NCBI GenBank assembly: GCA_902555465.1
Contig: CACDSN010000002.1
Coordinates: 35,900 to 99,899 of the forward strand
Length of the DNA stretch: 64,000 nt
Reading direction: 5' to 3'
From: an uncultured Pelagibacteraceae bacterium
Lineage (GTDB): Bacteria; Pseudomonadota; Alphaproteobacteria; Pelagibacterales; Pelagibacteraceae
Program-made: the position numbers and the translations under genes
Notes under the pieces: model-generated
What the model was told of the DNA's origin: nothing
The model's input: the letters and a program-made list of their open reading frames with translations, nothing else
Databases searched by the model: none
In this document: piece after piece, positions 18,654 to 27,096 of the stretch
How the letters are laid out: each line of letters opens with the position of its first letter
Position numbering within the stretch: the first letter of the stretch is position 1

Positions 18654-19805
18654 TTATTTCTCTTTAATTGCTATTTTTTTATTATACCAGTTCATCAAAA
18701 TTGAAATCGATACACTTAATGTCAAATAAGTTAACATTGTTATTGATACGATTTCTATCGCTCTACCTGTTTGCATTAAAGCAGTTCCAGCAAAAACCAA
18801 AACTAGATCTGGGTAAGCTATTGCTGCTGCTAATGAGGAATTTTTTGTCAAATTTAAATATTGGTTAGTTGTTGGAGGTATAATTATTCTTAACGCTTGA
18901 GGCATAATTACTAATTTTAAAACCTGATTGGGTGTTAATCCTATGGACGCTGCAGCTTCTTTTTGGCCCTTGCTTACACCTTGAATACCTGCCCTAACAC
19001 ACTCTGCTATAAACGTAGCTGTATATAAAGCAAGCGCTAAGGTTAAAGCTATTAATTCTGGGGGTAAACCAAGACCTCCATTAAATCTAAATGATGTTTT
19101 AGCCAACTGAACTAATTCAGGTATTTCAAAACTTAACGTTACACCTCCGATTATAAAACTTATCATAGGCAAGCCAACAATTAATCCTAATGAAATATAT
19201 AAAACAGGTATATGTTTTCCTTCATTTTCTCTCAATTTTTTTGAATAAGATCTAATAAAAATTATTGCAATTATTGCAGCAAGTAATGAATACATAAAAA
19301 TATCTAAATTATTCCATACAAAGGCTGGAATAAATAATCCTTTAATCGTTAAAAATATTACCCCAAATATTGGTTCAGCATCTTCTGGAAGGGGTAGCGC
19401 TCTTAAAGCTGCAAAGTACCAAAAAAATATTTGTAATAACAAAGGTATATTTCTAAAAAATTCTACATAATATGCCGCTGCTCTATTAATTAATAAATTT
19501 GAAGATAATCTTGCGATACCAACAACTACACCTATTATAGTTGCAAAAATTATACCTATAACTGAAACTAAAATAGTATTTAACAAACCAACTAAATAAG
19601 CTCTAAAATAAGAATGAGATCCATCATATTCAATTAACGAAAATTGAACATCAAAAGAGGACTCTTGGGAGAGAAATCCGTATCCAAAGGAAATTCCTCT
19701 GTTCTCCATATTTAATTGTGCATTGTAACTAAAGAAACCAAATATCAATGCTACAAAGGCTAGGGTTAGTACCTGAGGAATAATTTTTTTGAATTTGGCG
19801 TTCAC
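18654..19805 (-). CDS. aapQ: General L-amino acid ABC transporter, permease AapQ
   Basis: First permease of the amino-acid importer, 383 residues with eight or more hydrophobic segments. The cytoplasmic coupling loop is ATFIAECVRAGIQGVSKGQKEAAASIGLTP-type near residue 265. The start codon is GTG (19803-19805), and a weak start may help keep permease levels below those of the binding protein. A strong hairpin with a U-tract lies between aapJ and this gene. AapM overlaps in function and follows after 1 bp. Confidence 0.92.
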   Translation of the reverse strand: MNAKFKKIIPQVLTLAFVALIFGFFSYNAQLNMENRGISFGYGFLSQESSFDVQFSLIEYDGSHSYFRAYLVGLLNTILVSVIGIIFATIIGVVVGIARLSSNLLINRAAAYYVEFFRNIPLLLQIFFWYFAALRALPLPEDAEPIFGVIFLTIKGLFIPAFVWNNLDIFMYSLLAAIIAIIFIRSYSKKLRENEGKHIPVLYISLGLIVGLPMISFIIGGVTLSFEIPELVQLAKTSFRFNGGLGLPPELIALTLALALYTATFIAECVRAGIQGVSKGQKEAAASIGLTPNQVLKLVIMPQALRIIIPPTTNQYLNLTKNSSLAAAIAYPDLVLVFAGTALMQTGRAIEIVSITMLTYLTLSVSISILMNWYNKKIAIKEK

Positions 19806-19825
19806 AATGGCTTTATAAATCTTTT

Positions 19826-19859
19826 AAAAAAAAAGGGCTAGAAGAATCTAGCCCTTTTT
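19826..19859 (-). terminator. Intercistronic terminator-like hairpin after aapJ
   Basis: On the minus strand the stem CTAGCCC/GGGCTAG (7 bp, GC-rich for this genome) extended by five A-T pairs and closed by a 6-base loop is followed by nine consecutive T residues. It starts 20 bp after the aapJ stop and ends 21 bp before aapQ. This is the arrangement expected of a partial terminator or 3' stabiliser that makes the binding-protein message more abundant than the permease message. It can also act on plus-strand transcripts. Confidence 0.85.
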
Positions 19860-19878
19860 AATCTATTTTTTTAAGCAA

Positions 19879-20916
19879 TTATCTTGCTGGAGGAGTATAT
19901 AATAATCCACCATTAGTCCAAATTTCATTTGGACCTCTGTCAGGTAAGATACCAGTGTCAGCTATATTTCTCTTATAACTTTCACCGTAGTTACCAACTT
20001 GTTTGATAATTCTTAAACTCCAGTCATTATCTAGACCTAATGCTGCACCCATCTCACCTTCAGCACCAACTATTCTTTTCACAGCTGGATTATCTGAAGT
20101 TTTTAGTGAGTCTGCATTTCCAGAATTAATTCCGTACTCTTCAGCTTCGATCATGGTATTTAAAGACCATCTTACGATATCTTCCCATACTGCATCACCT
20201 TGTCTTACAACTGGTCCTAAAGGCTCTTTAGAAATAGTTTCTGGTAATACTATATGATCATCAGGATTAGACATTTTAGTTCTTTGAGCTGCTAAACCTG
20301 ATTTGTCAGTTGTGTAAGTATCACATCTTCCAGCATCATATGCAGCTACGACTTCGTCAGCTTTTTCGAAAGCAACTGGCTCATAAGAAATTCCTTTTGA
20401 ATTAAAGAAGTCTCTCATATTTAGCTCAGTAGTAGTTCCAATGTTAGTACATGCTGAAATACCATCTTTGAAATCATTCACAGATGACATTCCTGAATTT
20501 TTTCTAACCATGAAACCTTGGCCATCATAAAAGTTAACACCAACGAAAGTTAGTCCAATGTCAGCGTCTCTTGATAAAGTCCAAGTCGTATTTCTTGATA
20601 AAACATCGATTTCACCTGATGTAAGTGCAGTAAATCTTTCTTTAGCACTTAGGGGTGTAAACTTAACTTTATTTGCATCACCTAGTACTGCAGCAGCTAC
20701 CGCTCTACATACATCTACGTCAACACCTGTCCAATTTCCTGATGCATCAGCATTTGAAAATCCAGGAAGACCTTGAGAAACACCACACTTAACAAAACCT
20801 TGTTTGATTGTGTTTTTTAGAGTTTTTGATTTCTTTGCAGCAAATGACTCAGTGGCAAATCCAAAAAGAACAGCTACTACAGCTAGCAAAGAAGTTATTT
20901 GTTTGATTTTAAACAT
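19879..20916 (-). CDS. aapJ: General L-amino acid ABC transporter, periplasmic binding protein
   Basis: Soluble periplasmic receptor that passes amino acids to AapQM. I set the start at ATG 20914-20916 (MFKIKQITSLLAVVAVLF), preceded by GAGGAG three bases upstream; the ORF-track start adds 14 residues from the leader. A signal peptide of about 26 residues ends in ESFA. The mature part shows the bacterial extracellular solute-binding family 3 pattern: VKCGVSQGLPGFSN, GVDVDVCRAVAAAVLGD, FTALTSGEIDVLSRNTTWT. 345 residues matches AapJ/YhdW. Base composition is clearly less AT-rich than surrounding genes, as for a very highly expressed protein in SAR11. Confidence 0.95.
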   Translation of the reverse strand: MFKIKQITSLLAVVAVLFGFATESFAAKKSKTLKNTIKQGFVKCGVSQGLPGFSNADASGNWTGVDVDVCRAVAAAVLGDANKVKFTPLSAKERFTALTSGEIDVLSRNTTWTLSRDADIGLTFVGVNFYDGQGFMVRKNSGMSSVNDFKDGISACTNIGTTTELNMRDFFNSKGISYEPVAFEKADEVVAAYDAGRCDTYTTDKSGLAAQRTKMSNPDDHIVLPETISKEPLGPVVRQGDAVWEDIVRWSLNTMIEAEEYGINSGNADSLKTSDNPAVKRIVGAEGEMGAALGLDNDWSLRIIKQVGNYGESYKRNIADTGILPDRGPNEIWTNGGLLYTPPAR

Positions 20917-20935
20917 TATCTCCTCATATTTATAT

Positions 20936-20974
20936 TTATTTGTTAACAAATAATTCAAATTTTAATTTGAATTA
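20936..20974. promoter_or_regulatory. Two abutting palindromes in the aapJ leader
   Basis: An 18-bp perfect palindrome, TTATTTGTTAACAAATAA (20936-20953), is followed directly by an inverted repeat with 11-bp arms TAATTCAAATT and AATTTGAATTA around a 2-base centre (20951-20974). The second element sits at the predicted transcription start of aapJ and the first in its 5' untranslated region, ending 20 bp before the ATG. This is suitable for a dimeric regulator or for a transcribed hairpin. A link with the nearby NtrYX pair is an inference. Confidence 0.6.
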
Positions 20975-20979
20975 ATTAA

Positions 20980-21008
20980 ATTAAAGCAGAAACTTAAATA
21001 CTGATCAA
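20980..21008 (-). promoter_or_regulatory. Candidate aapJ promoter
   Basis: On the minus strand TTGATC (21003-21008) and TTTAAT (20980-20985) are separated by 17 bases, a good match to the housekeeping consensus. Transcription would begin near 20973, at the outer edge of the inverted repeat. It also lies downstream of tRNA-Arg on the same strand, so read-through from the tRNA is possible. Confidence 0.5.
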
Positions 21009-21049
21009 TCTTTAAATGTTAAATAAATGCATGAAAAAGTATGACTTTA

Positions 21050-21126
21050 TGGCGCGCCCTGAAGGATTCGAACCTCCGACCCACGGTTTAGAAAACCGTT
21101 GCTCTATCCAGCTGAGCTAAGGGCGC
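21050..21126 (-). tRNA. tRNA-Arg (TCT)
   Basis: On the minus strand the acceptor GCGCCCT pairs with AGGGCGC, the D arm reads GCTCAGCTGGATAGAGC, the anticodon stem ACGGT/ACCGT encloses TTTCTAA giving TCT, and the T arm holds GGTTCGAATCC. The discriminator is G and CCA is encoded. It lies 23 bp after trkH and about 41 bp before the aapJ promoter, all on the same strand. It would read AGA, the main Arg codon in such an AT-rich genome. Confidence 0.97.
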
Positions 21127-21149
21127 AAAGATTAGAAGTATTACAACAT

Positions 21150-22553
21150 TTAATTTTTAAATACAAATTTTTTAATTAAAATTAAAATTGAAATAAACTC
21201 TATTCGACCGATTATCATAAATACAATTAATATATATTTTAAAGTAATTGATAATTCACTAAAATTTATATTATTCAGTCCATACAAGTTTGAGTTGACA
21301 GTATTCATTAATGTTAAAATACTAAGTTTAAATGCCTCCACAAAATTAATGTTGAATAGAGTAAGTAAACCAACAAGTAATGTTAATGATAAAATAAATA
21401 TAATTACCGTAAAAAAATATTTATTTATATCATTAAAATCAATCTTTGTTTTTGAAAACAATATTTTATTAAGAATGATATGCTTAGGCTTTGAATGTGA
21501 AAGTAATTCATTAAATGAAAACTTTGTTAAAAGATAGATTTTCAAAAATCTTAATCCTGAACTTGTTGACACGAGAGATCCACCAATAATGACTAAAAGT
21601 AAAAAAATAAAGTTATTTTGATTGTATGTGTCAAAAGAAAATCCAATATTGGAAACGCTACTTATAAGTGAAAATAAAGTTATAGAAAAATTATTACTTT
21701 TATTAAAAAATATAAAAAATAAACCAACCAAAAAAGTTAAATATAACAAAAGATAATAATCCTCAGTAAAAACAGATAAATCCTTTTTTTTTAAAAATAA
21801 AATATTATAAGGTAATAATATACCAAAAAACGAAATTAACATTGATAGAGAAAAAACATAAATTTGAAAGTTAGTTTGTAAAATTTCACTGATATCATTT
21901 ACAATTAAAAATCCTCCAGATGAAATTACTGTTAAGGAAAGATTAAACGCGTCAAAAGATCTTAAATTTATAATTTTGTAAATAAAAAATAATACAAATG
22001 TTACTGAGGTGTATACAAAAAGTATTTTTGTAGATTGTTTAATTATTTCATTTGCATCTAAGGATATAAAATTTGTAAGAATTTTTTTATAGTTATCGTC
22101 ATGTAAGTCAATTAAAAATAATATAGAAACTAAAAAATATAATCCACCAAACCACTGTGAGGTAGATCTCCAAAGCAATAGACTTTGATCTAAATATTTA
22201 ATATTTTCAAAAATAGAAAACCCTGTAGATGAAAATCCAGATACTGCCTCAAAGTAACTATTAGTAAATGATAGGTTATTTAGTCCAAAATAATAAGGTA
22301 TAGAAATAATTAGAGGTAAAATAAGATAACCAGATGTAACCGCTATAATTTTTTCGTAAATTGATATTTTTTTAAATTCATTTTTTTTTAAAAAAAAAAG
22401 GGATGAAAAAATTAATGAAATTATAATTGTGTAAGTATAAATTTCGACGTTATATAATATTTCAAAATAATAGGAATAAATAATATTAAAAAAAGATAAT
22501 AAAGATAATATAAAACAAAAAGACCCTATATAAACAAAACTAAGTTTGAACAT
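21150..22553 (-). CDS. trkH: Trk potassium uptake protein TrkH
   Basis: Membrane channel subunit of the Trk potassium importer, 467 residues with about ten hydrophobic helices. P-loop segments with selectivity-filter character are visible: AVSGFSSTGFSIF near residue 103, LTVISSGGFL near 211, and SVSNIGFSFD near 300, the last two less canonical than usual. It follows trkA by 7 bp on the same strand, which is the expected partner. 467 residues is slightly short for the family (about 480). Confidence 0.92.
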   Translation of the reverse strand: MFKLSFVYIGSFCFILSLLSFFNIIYSYYFEILYNVEIYTYTIIISLIFSSLFFLKKNEFKKISIYEKIIAVTSGYLILPLIISIPYYFGLNNLSFTNSYFEAVSGFSSTGFSIFENIKYLDQSLLLWRSTSQWFGGLYFLVSILFLIDLHDDNYKKILTNFISLDANEIIKQSTKILFVYTSVTFVLFFIYKIINLRSFDAFNLSLTVISSGGFLIVNDISEILQTNFQIYVFSLSMLISFFGILLPYNILFLKKKDLSVFTEDYYLLLYLTFLVGLFFIFFNKSNNFSITLFSLISSVSNIGFSFDTYNQNNFIFLLLVIIGGSLVSTSSGLRFLKIYLLTKFSFNELLSHSKPKHIILNKILFSKTKIDFNDINKYFFTVIIFILSLTLLVGLLTLFNINFVEAFKLSILTLMNTVNSNLYGLNNINFSELSITLKYILIVFMIIGRIEFISILILIKKFVFKN

Positions 22554-22560
22554 TTAAAAA

Positions 22561-23934
22561 TTATACAGCACTAATTCTAAAGATATTTTCAACAAGTGGT
22601 ATTTGATCCTTTTTTGCAATAAAAACAATAATGTCATTTTTCTTAAATACAAAATTTGATCGTGGGATAATTACCTCTTTTTCTCTTAATACAGCGCCTA
22701 TTTTTATTTCATCAGGCAAATCAGCATTTTTAAGTTCTTTATTTATTAAATCTGAAGTTTCAATTATTTCTGCTTCTATAACTTCATATTCTCCATTTAA
22801 AATTGAATAAGCAGATTCAATAGTGCCTTTGTGAACATGTTTTAAAATACTAGAAACTGTGTTCATCCGGGGGTCAATTAAATCATCTATGTTTAAAGAA
22901 GTTTGTAAAAGACTATAGTTAGGTTTGGTAGTTAGCACCATAGTTCTTTTATTTTGTGAAAATTTTTCAACTAATACACCGACCATTAAATTATCCTCAT
23001 CATCGTTTGTCAGCGCAATTACTGTCTCGGTTTCATCTAAATTTGCTTCTTTTAAAACTTCTTCGTCTAAACCATCTCCATTAATAACAATTGTGTTGCT
23101 TAATTCGCCAGCTAAAAATTCAGCTCTTTCTTTATTTTTTTCTATTATTTTTAGTCTTGTATCATTGGTGGATGACTCGATATATTTTGCTAAATTGTAT
23201 CCAATATTACCACCACCAATTAAAAGTATTTTTTTTGAAATTGGATCATTATGTCCAAAAGCCTCAAGGGTTTCTTGTATTTGAGATGCATTAATTGCAA
23301 CATAAGCTTTATCATTTTTTTTCATTACGTCGTTTTTTTTTAAAAAAATAAATTTTTTATCTCTTACAACACCGAGAATATTGGCATTTAGCTTTGGGAA
23401 TTTTTTTGTAAGATCATTTAATTTAATATTATTTATTGGGCATCTTTCATCAACCTGTATTTCAAGTAATCTAATATTATTATCTGCAAATGGGACATTA
23501 TCGCTTGATCCTGGTGATTCAAGTTTTCTATGTATCGATTTGGCTATTTCAATTTCCGGAGATATTACAAAATCTATTGGTAAATTATCTCTATTAAATA
23601 ATTGTGAAAATTTTGGATCAAGGTACTCTTGAGCTCTAATTCTTGCAATTTTTTTTGGGGTTTTAAACAACGAATATGCTATTTGGCATATTAACATGTT
23701 AATTTCATCATTTCTTGTAACAGCTATTATCATATTTGCCTCTGCAATATTAGCTTTTTCGAGAATTGCAGGTGATGTAGCTTTTCCAACAATTGCCTTA
23801 ACATCCAATGTTTCATTAATCTTTTGTATATCGTCACTTGATTGATCAATAACTGTTATTGAATGATTTTGTTCACTAAGTAATTTTGAAATAGTGAAAC
23901 CGACTCTACCAGCACCACAAATTATTATATTCAT
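22561..23934 (-). CDS. trkA: Trk potassium uptake regulatory protein TrkA
   Basis: Cytoplasmic regulator that binds NAD(H)/ATP and gates TrkH. The 457-residue product has two RCK repeats, each with a nucleotide-binding Rossmann start: MNIIICGAGRVGFTISKLL at residue 1 and KKILLIGGGNIGYNLAKYI near residue 234. Each is followed by a TrkA-C subdomain. It abuts ntrX directly. ntrY-ntrX-trkA is a conserved alphaproteobacterial arrangement that joins nitrogen signalling with potassium transport. Confidence 0.95.
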   Translation of the reverse strand: MNIIICGAGRVGFTISKLLSEQNHSITVIDQSSDDIQKINETLDVKAIVGKATSPAILEKANIAEANMIIAVTRNDEINMLICQIAYSLFKTPKKIARIRAQEYLDPKFSQLFNRDNLPIDFVISPEIEIAKSIHRKLESPGSSDNVPFADNNIRLLEIQVDERCPINNIKLNDLTKKFPKLNANILGVVRDKKFIFLKKNDVMKKNDKAYVAINASQIQETLEAFGHNDPISKKILLIGGGNIGYNLAKYIESSTNDTRLKIIEKNKERAEFLAGELSNTIVINGDGLDEEVLKEANLDETETVIALTNDDEDNLMVGVLVEKFSQNKRTMVLTTKPNYSLLQTSLNIDDLIDPRMNTVSSILKHVHKGTIESAYSILNGEYEVIEAEIIETSDLINKELKNADLPDEIKIGAVLREKEVIIPRSNFVFKKNDIIVFIAKKDQIPLVENIFRISAV

Positions 23935-25293
23935 TTAATTAAATTCTTTGATTCCTAAAAGTTTTAGTTTTCTGTGTAATGCAGATCTTTCCATTCCCAC
24001 AAACTTTGCTGTTTTTGATATATTGCCACTAAACTTCTTTAACTGAGAGGATAAATATTCTTTTTCAAAATTTTCTCTTGCCTCTCTTAATGTAAATGAA
24101 AGATTTTCAGATATATTGAATTCGTGTGATGAGGATTTAGCAAGTGATTCCTTAATAATATCGTTTATTTTATCTTGGTTTTGACCTGGAGATAAAATAA
24201 TAATTCTTTCGACTAAATTTCTTAATTCTCTTACATTCCCTGGCCAATCATAATTTAATAAAAAATTGAAATCTTTTATTACAATTTTTTTTATATTGTA
24301 AATATCAGAAAGTTTTTCCATAAAATATTCTACAAGAAGAGGTATGTCCTTAATTCTTGTATTAAGTGCATCTATTTTTATATTAAAAACATTTAATCTA
24401 TGAAAAAGATCTTCCCTAAAATTTCCAAGATGAATTTCATTTGATAAATCTTTATTAGTAGAGCAGATAATTCTTACATCTACATTGATATCATGTTTAC
24501 CATTAATTCTTTTGAACTTTTGATCTATCAATACTCTAAGTATTTTTGACTGTGTTTCCAAAGGAATTTCAGTTACTTCATCAATTAATAATACTCCGCC
24601 TGTGGCTTTCTCTAAAGCTCCATACACTATAGAGCCATCACTTAATTCCTCTCCAAAAAGTTCTCTCTCATATTTTTCAGAATTAAGCAATGCTCCATTT
24701 ATTATTACAAAAGGTTTGTTTTTTCTGTTTGATATTAAATGAATTTTTCTAGCAATTAATTCTTTACCACTGCCTATTGGTCCTGTGATAAATATTCTAC
24801 TATCTGAAGATGCAAGATGTTTAATTTGATCTTTTATGTTAATAATATTTTTACTTTCACCTATTATATCAAAAGAATTAAATAATTTTTCATTTAACGA
24901 TTTATTTTCTTTTTTAAGATTATAATGTTCAACAGCACGATTTATGAAATTTGTTAATCTATTTTTATCAAATGGTTTTTGAATAAACTCAAAAGCTCCT
25001 AATCTTAATGAGTCAACAGCCATTTCTATATTTGCATGGCCAGAAATCATTATTACTGGAATATCTTTATTTTTGTTTTTTATATGATTTAATAATTTAA
25101 GACCTTCATTATTTTCTGAATTACTTAGCTTCACATCTAATAAAGCAACATGAGGTAAACTCTTATCTATTTCTTTAAGAGCTTGTTGATAATTAGCTGC
25201 TAATCTTGTTTTATACCCAAGATCAGAGATCAGTTCATTTAAGATATTTCTTATATCAGGATTATCGTCTACTATTAATATATCTTTACTCAT
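23935..25293 (-). CDS. ntrX: Nitrogen-assimilation response regulator NtrX
   Basis: Response regulator partnered with NtrY. The receiver domain (1-120) has the acidic pair D9/D10, the phosphoacceptor D53 in VALLDVKL and the conserved Lys in FIQKPFD. The AAA+ domain has Walker A ITGPIGSGKELIARK and Walker B GGVLLIDEVTEIP. The sigma-54 contact loop GAFTGA is not present: the region reads DGSIVYGALEKATGG. A Fis-type helix-turn-helix (GNISKTAKFVGMERSALHRKLK) closes the 452-residue protein. This fits an NtrX that regulates without sigma-54. Confidence 0.94.
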   Translation of the reverse strand: MSKDILIVDDNPDIRNILNELISDLGYKTRLAANYQQALKEIDKSLPHVALLDVKLSNSENNEGLKLLNHIKNKNKDIPVIMISGHANIEMAVDSLRLGAFEFIQKPFDKNRLTNFINRAVEHYNLKKENKSLNEKLFNSFDIIGESKNIINIKDQIKHLASSDSRIFITGPIGSGKELIARKIHLISNRKNKPFVIINGALLNSEKYERELFGEELSDGSIVYGALEKATGGVLLIDEVTEIPLETQSKILRVLIDQKFKRINGKHDINVDVRIICSTNKDLSNEIHLGNFREDLFHRLNVFNIKIDALNTRIKDIPLLVEYFMEKLSDIYNIKKIVIKDFNFLLNYDWPGNVRELRNLVERIIILSPGQNQDKINDIIKESLAKSSSHEFNISENLSFTLREARENFEKEYLSSQLKKFSGNISKTAKFVGMERSALHRKLKLLGIKEFN

Positions 25294-25295
25294 AA

Positions 25296-27059
25296 TTATT
25301 TATAAAATTTAATTTCAACTTTTGCCCCATTATTTAAATTTGTGAATGAAATAATTCCATTATGATCATTTATAATTTTACTAACAATTGACAAACCTAA
25401 ACCTGTACCATCAGCCTTTGTTGTAAAATATGGTTTTATTAATTCACTTGTGTTTATGTTTTTAAAACCCAAACCTGTATCTGTTATCGTAAGAGATATA
25501 TAATCAATATGATCAAGTATTTCTATATCTATATTTTTAATAAATTTAGCGGTTTTTTGACCCTTTTCTTTTAAACTTTCTATAGAGTTTTTGATTAAAT
25601 TAAAACATACCCTATTGATTTGCTCATAATCAAACTTAAATCTAAACGATTTTTGTGAGTCAAAGTTAAAGTTTATAGATCGATCTAATTTTTTTAATAA
25701 CTCAATATTTAATAATATTACAGTCTTTAAATCATTAGTCTTATAAATAGGTTTTGGCATTCTTGCAAAGTCTGAAAATTCATTTACTAAATTCTCAATT
25801 TGATTAATTTGGTTGTTTATCGTTTTTAAATTAATTTCAAATTTTTCTTTATTTTCATTTTTTATATCATTTGAATATTTTGATCTTAAATTATCTATTG
25901 TTAACTGAATTGGAGTTAAAGGGTTTTTTATTTCATGAGCTAATTTTCTTGCTATAGTTTCCCAGGCTTCCATTCTTTCAGCATTCAGTAATTTTTCTTG
26001 TTGATCTTTTAATTTCGTAATCATCGAATTAAAATTAGCGATTAATTTTTCCATTTCGATATCGGTTTTAATATCCGGTACTTTTGTGTTTAAGTCACCT
26101 CTTCCAATTTGTTCAGATGCAGTGATCAAATTATTTATTGAAACAAAAAAACGTGAGGAAAATCTAATAGCAATAGTAATAGATAAAAATAATAATAATG
26201 TAACTAAAATTACATAAATTAAAACAAAAGATATTTTTATACCTGTGCTTTGATCTTCAACTGTATAATAAAAATTTACAGCCTCTTCCGACTCCTGCAA
26301 ATATTTTGAAATATCCTCGTCTAAATATCTAACGACATACAAGAACAAATCCTTATATTGTGGTAATTTTATAATTGCGCCCGAATAGTTTTCAAATGCA
26401 TTTATAATTTTTAGAGGTCGGTCATCGTTAAGAACCATCTTAACGGCTCTATCGTCAATGGGTATATATTCTGTTCCTTCAGCGGTCATTATTAATTCTT
26501 TTTTACTGTTTATTAAATGAAGTTGATCAAGATTTCTAATTACCCTTTGATTATTTAAATATTTTTGAAACGCGATATTGTTTTCACTTAATTTTATATT
26601 TTTATTTAAATCAAAAGCAACAAGTATAATATCTGACTCTATTTTATTTCTTTTTTCATTAACATAATCTCTTGCAAGTTGATATGAATTATTAACCGCA
26701 GTGGTAATTTTTTGATCAAAGTATTTATCTAAAGCAAAGGAAAAAATAAAAAGTGAAAATACTGAAATTAATATTGAGGGAATTAAGGTAAATAGTGAGA
26801 AGAAAACAATATATTTCCTATTGGCCACTGATCCTTTAACATTAATATTTGCTTTTATTGAATTTGAGATTTCCTTAAAAATTAATATAAAAAAAATAAC
26901 TAAAAATACTACATTTGTATAGAGAAGTGTTTTCAAGTTTTGTTGATTAAGATTAATAAAGCTTTTATCTAAAAAAGTGAAAAAAGTTATGAAACCTAAT
27001 AATAATGTTGTAAAAAAGATTATTAAAATAAATATATTTCTTTTTATGAATTCGATCAT
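25296..27059 (-). CDS. ntrY: Nitrogen sensor histidine kinase NtrY, PAS-less
   Basis: Membrane histidine kinase, two bases upstream of its regulator gene ntrX. About four N-terminal hydrophobic segments flank an extracytoplasmic sensor region (roughly residues 115-265), followed by a HAMP domain (RFFVSINNLITASEQIGRGDLN), a phosphoacceptor helix with ARKLAHEIKNPLTPIQL, and an ATPase domain with N box NRVCFNLIKNSIESL and G box TDTGLGF and GTGLGLSIV. The HAMP runs into the H box after about 30 residues, so the PAS domain normally found there is missing. That explains 587 residues against about 730-770 for the family. Confidence 0.92.
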   Translation of the reverse strand: MIEFIKRNIFILIIFFTTLLLGFITFFTFLDKSFINLNQQNLKTLLYTNVVFLVIFFILIFKEISNSIKANINVKGSVANRKYIVFFSLFTLIPSILISVFSLFIFSFALDKYFDQKITTAVNNSYQLARDYVNEKRNKIESDIILVAFDLNKNIKLSENNIAFQKYLNNQRVIRNLDQLHLINSKKELIMTAEGTEYIPIDDRAVKMVLNDDRPLKIINAFENYSGAIIKLPQYKDLFLYVVRYLDEDISKYLQESEEAVNFYYTVEDQSTGIKISFVLIYVILVTLLLFLSITIAIRFSSRFFVSINNLITASEQIGRGDLNTKVPDIKTDIEMEKLIANFNSMITKLKDQQEKLLNAERMEAWETIARKLAHEIKNPLTPIQLTIDNLRSKYSNDIKNENKEKFEINLKTINNQINQIENLVNEFSDFARMPKPIYKTNDLKTVILLNIELLKKLDRSINFNFDSQKSFRFKFDYEQINRVCFNLIKNSIESLKEKGQKTAKFIKNIDIEILDHIDYISLTITDTGLGFKNINTSELIKPYFTTKADGTGLGLSIVSKIINDHNGIISFTNLNNGAKVEIKFYK

Positions 27060-27096
27060 TTTTTTAAAATATATTAATTTAATTTAAAATAAACAT

